Source: an uncultured Alistipes sp.
GTDB lineage: Bacteria > Bacteroidota > Bacteroidia > Bacteroidales > Rikenellaceae
DNA: 17,502 nucleotides
Direction: 5' to 3'
Assembly (NCBI GenBank): GCA_949840605.1
Contig: CATKXN010000052.1
Span: 1-17,502 of the forward strand
This document shows positions 1 through 6,488 of the stretch, piece by piece. The translations under genes were made by a program, and so were the position numbers. Within the stretch, counting starts at the first letter, position 1, and each line of letters begins with the position of its first letter. The notes under the pieces were generated by a model. The model did no database searches, was not told where the DNA came from, and was given only the letters and a program-made list of their open reading frames with translations.

Positions 1-98
1 GTTCGGCGTTTGCCGTCCGGCGTTTGCCGTCCGCCGTTCGCTGCCCGCTGTTCGCTGTTTGCCGCCCGCTGGTTGCCGTTTGCCGCCCGCCGCCCGGA
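1..98. repeat. Imperfect 7-bp tandem repeat array
   Basis: From base 1 the sequence parses without a gap into fourteen 7-base units: gttcggc, gtttgcc, gtccggc, gtttgcc, gtccgcc, gttcgct, gcccgct, gttcgct, gtttgcc, gcccgct, ggttgcc, gtttgcc, gcccgcc and gcccgga. The consensus is G-Y-Y-Y-G-C-C/T. No unit is inserted or deleted, but units differ by C/T transitions at positions 2-4 and by variation at positions 5-7. The array starts at the window edge and may extend upstream. It lies just beyond the rnpB terminator. A short open frame crosses it, but the unit is not codon-sized in any useful way, so coding is unlikely. Seven-base periodicity is seen directly; origin by slippage is inference. Confidence 0.8.
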
Positions 99-103
99 AA
101 CGG

Positions 104-130
104 AAAGGCGCCGCATCGTGCGGCGCCTTT
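104..130 (-). terminator. Terminator hairpin of rnpB
   Basis: A perfect 12-bp inverted repeat (104-115 with 119-130) closes on a 3-base loop. On the minus strand the stem ends in TTT and is followed by a short mixed tail (ccgttt), weaker than a classical U-run. It lies directly after the RNase P RNA 3' end, so it is read as that gene's intrinsic terminator. Its arms begin and end with aaa/ttt, so it could also act in the other direction. Confidence 0.75.
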
Positions 131-496
131 AGGCGTGCAGGTCCTGTAAGCCGGGTTCTGTTCCCGGGGCGAACCCCGGGCCCCTGTCATTTATCTGGGA
201 CGGCAGTCTCCTGCCGCCTCGAGCAACCTACCCCCCGGCATCGGGCGAGCAACCCTTGACTGCCGGTATACACGGTCTTGCAACCCACGGGACGTACGGC
301 CGGGTGACATCGCTGCCCCCGCGGTGGGCTCTTACCCCGCCTTTTCACCCTTACCCGCAGTCGCCTGCGGGCGGTCGTTTTCTGTTACGTTACCACAACC
401 TCACGGCTGTCAGGCCGTTAGCCTGCGTGGCGCTCTGCGTTGCCCGGACTTTCCTCCCCCGGCCTGCGGCCGGCAGCGACAGAGCGGACCTGCCGC
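131..496 (-). ncRNA. rnpB: RNase P RNA (bacterial type A-like)
   Basis: This is the catalytic RNA of ribonuclease P, which matures tRNA 5' ends. Two family signatures are visible on the minus strand. The 5' conserved block GAGGAAAGTCCGGGC is the complement of 442-456, and the 3' block ACAGAACCCGGCTTAC is the complement of 146-161. The P1 helix can be drawn between GCAGGTCC (493-486) and GGACCTGC (144-137), which fixes the approximate ends. A -7 box TACCTTTG is the complement of 499-506, placing transcription start near 492-496. The length of about 365 nt is usual for the family. Open frames crossing this region are shadows. The gene lies immediately downstream of batB on the same strand with no clear terminator between them, so some read-through is possible. 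Ends are good to a few bases only. Confidence 0.95.
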
Positions 497-498
497 GA

Positions 499-506
499 CA
501 AAGGTA
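499..506 (-). promoter_or_regulatory. rnpB promoter, -7 element
   Basis: The complement of 499-506 reads TACCTTTG, a full match to the Bacteroidota -7 consensus TAnnTTTG. It lies a few bases upstream of the inferred RNase P RNA 5' end. No convincing -33 TTG is visible upstream. The box sits about 35 bases after the batB stop codon. Confidence 0.65.
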
Positions 507-539
507 AGCAAAATTTCATAAGGGGACCGCATTCCGCGG

Positions 540-1565
540 CTATTTTTCACGGAAGATGTTCAGGTGCGCCAGCAGCGGGTTGCGGCGGTCGAGCACGAAG
601 AACTCCAGCAGCAGCAGCACCAGGGCCGCGATCAGCAGGTATTGGTACTGTTCGTTGAACTCCTCGAAGCGGACCATCGAAAGTTCGGTCTGCTCCATCT
701 CGTTGATCGCCTTGACGATCTCGTCGAGGCCGATCGACTGTTTCGACGAGCGCACGTAGGCGCCGCCCGTGATGTCGGCGATTCGGGCCAGCATCTCCTC
801 GTTGAGCTTCGAAACGACCATTTCGCCCGTCTCGTCCTTGATGAACTCCCCGCCGATCTGGATCGGGGCGCCTTCGGGGGTGCCGATGCCGATGGTGAAG
901 ATCTTGACGCCCATCTGTGCGGCGCGCTCGGCTACGGCGATGGCATCGTCGTCGTGGTTCTCGCCGTCGGTGATGAGGATGACGACCCGTCCGTGGCTCT
1001 CTTCCGTATCGCCCGAGAAAGACAACAGGGCTTGTTCCAACGCCTTGCCGATGGCCGTGCCCTGCACCGAGACCAGCGACGGGTCGATCCGCCGGGCGAA
1101 GGCCCGGGCCATGCGGTAGTCGGAAGTGATCGGCAGCTGGACTTTCGGTTCGCCTGCGAAGACCACCAGTCCCACGCGGTCCTGCTGCAATCCTTCGAAG
1201 AGCTTGCCGATGGCGTATTTGGTCCTTTCGAGGCGGTTGGGCTGGAAATCCTCGGCCAGCATCGAGTTCGACACGTCGACCGTGAGCACCATCTCGATTC
1301 CCTGCGCCTTCTCCTCGCGGAGTTTCGAGCCGAACTGCGGACGCGCCGCGGCCAGCACGAGCAGCGTGACGGCGATGCAGAAGAGGATGAACTTGAAGGC
1401 CGTGCGCCCGGTCGAAACTTCGGGCATCAGCTCTTCGAGGATGCCGGGATTTCCGAAGCGTGCGAGCCGTTTGCGGCGGCTGCGCGCGGCGAGCGCGTAC
1501 AGCGCGACGAGTGCCGGAACGGCCAGCAGCAGCCAGAGATATTGCGGATTTGCGAAGCGGAACAT
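540..1565 (-). CDS. batB: BatB-like von Willebrand A membrane protein
   Basis: The 341-residue product is a BatB-type aerotolerance protein. It has an N-terminal membrane segment (about residues 8-27), a second one (about 57-73) ending in the family's AARPQ motif, a periplasmic VWA domain (about 92-290), and a C-terminal membrane helix (about 306-324). The MIDAS metal site appears complete: DVSNS at 97-101, T170 in the QGTAIG loop and D200 in LITDGENHDDD. The GENHDD loop separates BatB from BatA, whose loop reads GVNNRG. The start at 1565 places the first membrane helix at residue 8, as in BatA. It is the last gene of the minus-strand moxR operon and is followed directly by rnpB. No BatD or BatE lies downstream. 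The family is linked to oxygen and stress tolerance in Bacteroides; the molecular activity is unknown. Confidence 0.9.
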   Translation of the reverse strand: MFRFANPQYLWLLLAVPALVALYALAARSRRKRLARFGNPGILEELMPEVSTGRTAFKFILFCIAVTLLVLAAARPQFGSKLREEKAQGIEMVLTVDVSNSMLAEDFQPNRLERTKYAIGKLFEGLQQDRVGLVVFAGEPKVQLPITSDYRMARAFARRIDPSLVSVQGTAIGKALEQALLSFSGDTEESHGRVVILITDGENHDDDAIAVAERAAQMGVKIFTIGIGTPEGAPIQIGGEFIKDETGEMVVSKLNEEMLARIADITGGAYVRSSKQSIGLDEIVKAINEMEQTELSMVRFEEFNEQYQYLLIAALVLLLLEFFVLDRRNPLLAHLNIFREK

Positions 1566-1728
1566 ATCTAATGCAGGTCCGGCGGATTGTTTCCCAATAT
1601 TTGTCCGTATTCAACCCGCCGGGCTTGCATTAGGGGCGCTTGCGGCGCCCGTTGAATAGGGACATTCCCTCCTAAATCCTCCCTTTGGCAAAGGGAGGAC
1701 TTTGCCGGGGGCCGGAATGGTCGTTCCG
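1566..1728. repeat. Nested inverted-repeat spacer between batA and batB
   Basis: This 163-bp spacer carries at least four inverted repeats. An 18-bp imperfect pair (1568-1585 with 1616-1633, 16 of 18 paired) begins and ends in ctaatgca/tgcattag around about 30 bp. ATTCAAC (1609-1615) pairs with GTTGAAT (1651-1657), overlapping the first pair, so the two folds are mutually exclusive. GGGCGC/GCGCCC flanks a small loop near 1635-1650. A perfect 10-bp stem tcctcccttt/aaagggagga lies at 1677-1699. Every other junction in the operon is 12 nt or shorter. This pattern resembles a REP- or MITE-like palindromic insertion, but copy number elsewhere in the genome cannot be seen. It could also act as an intra-operon processing or attenuation site. 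No coding sequence is supported in it. Confidence 0.65.
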
Positions 1729-2715
1729 TCAGGGTATTCGTTTCAGGACGAGATTCGCGAGGAGGAACTCCGCCAGCAGCAGCCCCAGGGCGGCCAGCAC
1801 CCATACGAGGTACAGTTCGTGGTAGGAGATGTGCTCCGTCACTTCGACCTTGCTCTTTTCGAGCTGGTTGATCTCGTCGTAGATGGCTTTCAGCTTGGCT
1901 TTGTCCGTGGCGCGGAAATACTTTCCCCCGGTCATCCCGGAGATCGCCGTCAGCGTTTTTTCGTCGATCTCGACCTGCTGGTTGACGAAGGTGATGTTGC
2001 CGAATAGGTCCATGGCCGGATAGGGGGCCATGCCCTCGGTGCCCACGCCGATCGTGTAGACCCGGATGCCCTGCGCCTTGGCGATTTCGGCGGCGGTTAT
2101 CGGCGCGATCTCGCCCCGGTTGTTCACGCCGTCGGTCAGGAGGATGATGACCTTCGATTTGGCCTCGCTCTCCCTGAGGCGGTTGATCGCCGTGGCCAGT
2201 CCGTTGCCGATGGCCGTGCCGTCCTCGATCAGACCGCTGCGGATGCGCGCCAGCAGGGTCTGGAGGGTGCTCTGGTCGGTGGTCAGGGGGCTTTGCGTGA
2301 AGGCTTCGCCGGCGAACGCCACCAGACCGATGCGGTCGCCGTAGCGGTCGGCGATGAACGACCCGGCCACTTCCTTGGCGGCGGTGATGCGGTCGGGTTT
2401 GAAGTCGCGGGCCAGCATCGACCCCGACACGTCGACGGCCAGCATGATGTCGATACCCTCGGTGTTGGTGCGGACGTTCTGCTCGACGTCCTGCGGACGC
2501 GCCAGCGCCACCACGAGCAGCGCGAAAGCCGCCGCGCGCAGCACGAACGGCAGGTGGCGCAGGTAGTAGCGCACGGTCCTGGGTGCGCGCACGACACCCG
2601 CGACGCTCGAGATGCGGATCGCGGCCCCGCCTTGCAGCGTCCGCCAGACGTAGTAGCCGATCATCGGCACGAGGAGCGTCAGCAGCCAGAGGTAGTATGG
2701 TGAAGCAAAATGCAT
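1729..2715 (-). CDS. batA: BatA-like von Willebrand A membrane protein
   Basis: This 328-residue paralogue of the downstream BatB has the same layout. Membrane segments lie at about 5-23, 57-72 (ending in ALARPQ) and 302-323, with a VWA domain at about 86-290. MIDAS residues are visible: DVSGS at 95-99, T167 in DGTAIGNGL and D195 in LLTDG. The loop GVNNRGEIAP and the KVEVTEHISY stretch before the last helix are typical of BatA. The start is 12 nt after the upstream BatC-like stop and has no clear Shine-Dalgarno sequence, as is usual in Bacteroidota. The protein is expected to face the periplasm, anchored at both ends, and to act with BatB. Its gene is separated from batB by the 163-bp palindromic spacer, the only large gap in the operon. 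Confidence 0.92.
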   Translation of the reverse strand: MHFASPYYLWLLTLLVPMIGYYVWRTLQGGAAIRISSVAGVVRAPRTVRYYLRHLPFVLRAAAFALLVVALARPQDVEQNVRTNTEGIDIMLAVDVSGSMLARDFKPDRITAAKEVAGSFIADRYGDRIGLVAFAGEAFTQSPLTTDQSTLQTLLARIRSGLIEDGTAIGNGLATAINRLRESEAKSKVIILLTDGVNNRGEIAPITAAEIAKAQGIRVYTIGVGTEGMAPYPAMDLFGNITFVNQQVEIDEKTLTAISGMTGGKYFRATDKAKLKAIYDEINQLEKSKVEVTEHISYHELYLVWVLAALGLLLAEFLLANLVLKRIP

Positions 2716-2727
2716 AATCGTTCGGTT

Positions 2728-3516
2728 TTACCAGTTTTTCTTTCCGCGGACCACCACGCCCTGTTTCTCTTTCAGCTTCTCCTGGGTCTTGTCCTCCTGG
2801 GCCTGGATGGCGTCGAGCATCTGCTGCTGTTCCTGCGGCGAAATGCCCGAAGGCGTCGGCTGACCCTGCTGATCGCCCTTGTCGCCCTTGTTCTCCTGCG
2901 GGTCTTGTTTCCCGTCGTTCTGCCGGTCTTTCGGATCGCCTTTCTGATCCTTGTTCTGCTGATCTTTATTCTGCTGATCCCGGTTTTGCTGATTCTGATC
3001 CTTGTTCTGCTGGTTCTGGTCCTTGTTCTGATCTTTGTTCTGGTCCTTGTCGTCGTTGCCGCCACCGCCGCCGTCCTTGTTCTCGTCGAGCAGGCGCTTG
3101 GTGTAGGCGTAGTTGTACTTGGCCTCCATGTCCGAGGGGTTCAGGCGCAGCGACTGCTTGTAGCTTTCGAGCGCCTCCTTGTACTTCTGCTGCTTGAACT
3201 GGGCGTTCCCGAGGTTGTAGAACGCCTCGGCGCGTTCCGTGTCCGTGCGCAGCGAGTCGGCCGCGGCCAGCTGCATGGTCTGTTCGGCGCGGTCGAACCG
3301 CTCGGCCTTGTAGAGTGCGTTCCCGAGGTCGTATGTCGCCTCGAACTGTCCTGCAACGGCCTGCAGGGCCTGCTCGTAGCGGCTTATCGCCTGCTCGTAG
3401 TTGCCCTTGTTGTATTGCCGGTTGCCCTTGCGGACCAGCGAACGCTCGGGCATGCTCTGCGCCGAGACGCCGGCGGCGGCCAGCAGGAACGGAAATAGAT
3501 ACAGGAGTTTGTACAT
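2728..3516 (-). CDS. batC: BatC-like periplasmic TPR protein
   Basis: The 262-residue product starts with a signal peptide (about 1-19, ending VSAQ). Three TPR-like repeats follow at about 26-59, 60-93 and 97-130, the last ending in the canonical LRLNPSD. Then comes a very hydrophilic linker (about 149-218) rich in Asn, Lys, Asp and Gln with repeated NKDQ/QQNKDQ units. A conserved tail (about 228-262) contains KTQEKLKEKQG and ends in RGKKNW. TPRs plus this tail fit BatC of the Bacteroides aerotolerance operon, presumably a scaffold. In the usual Bacteroides order BatC follows BatB; here it precedes BatA, 12 nt from each neighbour. A generic TPR protein is the alternative, but the position inside the Bat operon and the C-terminus support BatC. 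Confidence 0.8.
   Translation of the reverse strand: MYKLLYLFPFLLAAAGVSAQSMPERSLVRKGNRQYNKGNYEQAISRYEQALQAVAGQFEATYDLGNALYKAERFDRAEQTMQLAAADSLRTDTERAEAFYNLGNAQFKQQKYKEALESYKQSLRLNPSDMEAKYNYAYTKRLLDENKDGGGGGNDDKDQNKDQNKDQNQQNKDQNQQNRDQQNKDQQNKDQKGDPKDRQNDGKQDPQENKGDKGDQQGQPTPSGISPQEQQQMLDAIQAQEDKTQEKLKEKQGVVVRGKKNW
2863..3072 (-). repeat. Degenerate coding repeat (N/K/D/Q linker of batC)
   Basis: On the plus strand this stretch is built from variations of ctgatcctt and gttctgctg. On the coding strand these give repeated NKDQ, NQQNKDQ and QQNKDQ units, followed by a less regular G/D/K/Q part. The repeat lengths are multiples of three, so unit gain or loss would keep the frame and change only linker length. 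Confidence 0.7.
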
Positions 3517-3528
3517 CGTTGCGATCGT

Positions 3529-4497
3529 TTAATGTTCCGTCGGACCCTCTCCTTCGGCGGGGGCGTCCTCCTCGACGAGTTTCGTCTCCTCGACGAAATA
3601 GTAGGCTTTCAGGTAGTCGGCCTCGTTCTGCTCGGCCTCGGGCGTCGCCTTGGCGAACTTCACCAGGTCGGCGTCCCGCAGAATGGCCGTGAGGTCCATC
3701 CGCGCCTTGTCGGGCAGCTCCTCGCGCCGCATCGCCTCGATGATCTCGTCGGAGGTCATCTCCATGGCGCCGAAGCCCCACCGGGCGGCGATGTAGGTGC
3801 GCAGGATGTCCGTCAGTCCCGAATAATATTGTTTGTGGCGGTTGTTCTGCCACAGTTTCTGGTTGTGGAGCGCTTCGAGCGCCCGGATGGCCGCCACGTG
3901 CGGAGGCAGCGGCGGAGCGGGTTTGAAGAGGTCTCCGAAGCCCTTGCCGCGGCTGGCGAGCCAGCGCTGGAGCGCATAGGCGCCGGCCAGCAGGATCAGC
4001 AGGATCAGGATGCCCCACGTCGCGTAGTCCTTGATCTCGCGGAAGCGGAACGGAAGGGTCTTCTGCGGTTTGAGGTCGTAGATCGACTGCGACGTGGAGT
4101 CGATCTGGAACGTCGCCACCTCGAGGTAGACCGAATCGCTGCTGCGGAGCGTGTCGAGAATATTCTTGTCGGCGTAGAGGACCTGGGCCGCGCCGAGGTT
4201 GTATCTGCCTTCGTCGAAAGCCGCCAGCCGGTACCGCTTACGCAGTTTCAGCCGGCGCCCGTCGCGTTCGAGCGTGTCCACGGGGCTCTCTTCGACCAGT
4301 TCGATCTTGCCGTCGCGGGGATCGAACTCGGGGAACTCCACCACCTGCACCAGGTCTTTTTCCACGTCGATGATGTAGTCGAAGCGGTCGCCGATCAGGA
4401 TGCTGTCGGGTTCGACGCGCGCCGAGACGGCGGGCGTGTTCTGCGCCCGGGCGGCGAGGGCCGTGAAAAGAAGCGCTAAAGCTAAGAGTCGTTTCAT
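3529..4497 (-). CDS. Signal-anchored membrane protein of the Bat operon (DUF4381-like)
   Basis: The product is 322 residues with the start at 4497, whose ATG overlaps the DUF58 stop (ATGA). A longer frame upstream is rejected because it overlaps DUF58 and lacks a signal peptide. Residues 1-19 are a signal peptide ending ARAQ. Residues 22-150 look like a beta-rich periplasmic domain with an SILIGDRFDY stretch, as in BatD-type N-termini. One membrane helix lies at about 160-178, followed by a cytoplasmic helical region (about 198-305). There the phrases AIRALEALHNQKLW, YYSGLTDILRTYI and MTSDEIIEAM resemble DUF4381-type proteins. The tail is acidic. Proteins of this kind commonly sit between DUF58 and BatA in Bacteroidota. 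Function unknown; probably couples the cytoplasmic MoxR side to the periplasmic VWA side (inference). Confidence 0.8.
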   Translation of the reverse strand: MKRLLALALLFTALAARAQNTPAVSARVEPDSILIGDRFDYIIDVEKDLVQVVEFPEFDPRDGKIELVEESPVDTLERDGRRLKLRKRYRLAAFDEGRYNLGAAQVLYADKNILDTLRSSDSVYLEVATFQIDSTSQSIYDLKPQKTLPFRFREIKDYATWGILILLILLAGAYALQRWLASRGKGFGDLFKPAPPLPPHVAAIRALEALHNQKLWQNNRHKQYYSGLTDILRTYIAARWGFGAMEMTSDEIIEAMRREELPDKARMDLTAILRDADLVKFAKATPEAEQNEADYLKAYYFVEETKLVEEDAPAEGEGPTEH

Positions 4498-5378
4498 CGC
4501 TGTTTGAACAGTTTCATTAGTTCGGCCACGTAGTCGCCGTCGGTCGAGATCATGGCCGTGTCGATGCGGTTGTGTTTGAGCGTTGCGCCGATGCGTTCGC
4601 TGCGTTTCTGCCACGAGGCGGCGTAATGGTCGCGCACGGCCCGCGAGGCGGTGTCGACCCACACCTTGCGGCCCGTCTCGGCGTCGCGCAGTTCGACGAT
4701 GCCCACGTTCGGAAGCTCCGTTTCGCGGGGGTCGTAGACGCGGATGCCCACCAGGTCGTGCTTGCTCCCGGCGATCTTCAGGGCGTCGTCCAGCGCCGAT
4801 TCGTCGTCGGACGAATCCATGAAATCCGAGAGGATGAAGGTCGTGCAGCGTTTCTTGTTGACGTTCGTCAGGAACCGCACCGGCTCGGAGAGCTTCGTGC
4901 CCGCCGATTCGGGCCGGAAGCCGATCAGTTCGCGGATGATCATGAGGATGTGGCTGCGGCCCTTCTTCGGGGGGATGAACTTCTCGACCCGGTCCGAGAA
5001 GAAGATGCAGCCGACCTTGTCGTTGTTCTGCGCCGCGGAGAAGGCCAGTACGGCGGCGATCTCGGTGATGATGTTCTTTTTCAGCCGGTCGGTCGATCCG
5101 AACATGCGCGAGGCCGACACGTCGACCAGCAGCATCATCGTCAGCTCGCGCTCCTCCTCGTAGACCTTGATATGGGGTTTGCGCGAACGGGCCGTGACGT
5201 TCCAGTCGATGTCGCGCACGTCGTCGCCGGCCCGGTATTCCCGCACTTCGGAAAACGACATGCCCCGCCCGCGGAAAGCCGTATGGTACTTTCCGGCGAA
5301 GATCTCGTTCGAAAGACCGCGGGTCTTGATCTCGATCTTGCGGACGCGTCTGAGAATATCGTTCTCGGTCTCCTGCAT
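4494..5378 (-). CDS. DUF58 (VWA-like) protein
   Basis: The 294-residue soluble protein carries the DUF58 signature at about residues 48-78 (YRAGDDVRDIDWN followed by RKPHIKVYEEERE). A VWA-like core begins at about 80 with a MIDAS-type motif DVSAS at 86-90. No signal peptide or membrane helix is visible, so it is cytoplasmic. DUF58 genes almost always accompany moxR, and here the start lies 2 nt after the moxR stop, with a 4-nt overlap into the next gene, indicating translational coupling. It is thought to be an adaptor or substrate of the MoxR ATPase; no enzymatic activity is established. Confidence 0.92.
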   Translation of the reverse strand: MQETENDILRRVRKIEIKTRGLSNEIFAGKYHTAFRGRGMSFSEVREYRAGDDVRDIDWNVTARSRKPHIKVYEEERELTMMLLVDVSASRMFGSTDRLKKNIITEIAAVLAFSAAQNNDKVGCIFFSDRVEKFIPPKKGRSHILMIIRELIGFRPESAGTKLSEPVRFLTNVNKKRCTTFILSDFMDSSDDESALDDALKIAGSKHDLVGIRVYDPRETELPNVGIVELRDAETGRKVWVDTASRAVRDHYAASWQKRSERIGATLKHNRIDTAMISTDGDYVAELMKLFKQR

Positions 5379-5380
5379 CG

Positions 5381-6379
<999 letters not shown>

Positions 6380-6432
6380 GGTTTTATGCTTGTTGTAGTA
6401 TTGTCGGAGTTAACCTTTTAACGTTCGCCATG

Positions 6433-6440
6433 CAAAGATA
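6433..6440 (-). promoter_or_regulatory. moxR/Bat operon promoter, -7 element
   Basis: The complement of 6433-6440 reads TATCTTTG, an exact TAnnTTTG match. It predicts transcription start near 6427 and a 5' leader of about 48 nt before the moxR ATG at 6379. No clear -33 TTG is found at the expected distance. The leader lacks a Shine-Dalgarno sequence. Confidence 0.6.
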
Positions 6441-6448
6441 TTATTTTC

Positions 6449-6483
6449 TTTGGAAAATTCTTCCTCATTTCTTATTAACTTTG
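6449..6483 (+). promoter_or_regulatory. uvrD promoter
   Basis: TAACTTTG at 6476-6483 matches the -7 consensus TAnnTTTG exactly. TTTG at 6449-6452 is a possible -33 element, with a 23-nt spacer that is slightly long. The predicted transcription start falls within a few bases of the ATG at 6489, giving a leaderless or almost leaderless mRNA. The divergent moxR box lies 35 bp away. Confidence 0.6.
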
Positions 6484-6488
6484 CGGTC

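Noticed and set aside
1..98. Possible CRISPR-like array at the left edge
   Set aside because: Units are 7 bp with no spacers, so it is a simple tandem repeat.
256..521. Short plus-strand frames between 256 and 521
   Set aside because: They lie within the RNase P RNA gene on the opposite strand and carry its conserved blocks.
564..1571. 335-codon plus-strand frame antisense to batB
   Set aside because: Shadow of batB, which has complete MIDAS residues and membrane segments; the antisense product has no fold-like pattern.
3529..4662. 55-residue N-terminal extension of the Bat membrane protein
   Set aside because: It overlaps DUF58 and is Arg/His-rich; starting at 4497 gives a proper signal peptide and an ATGA overlap.
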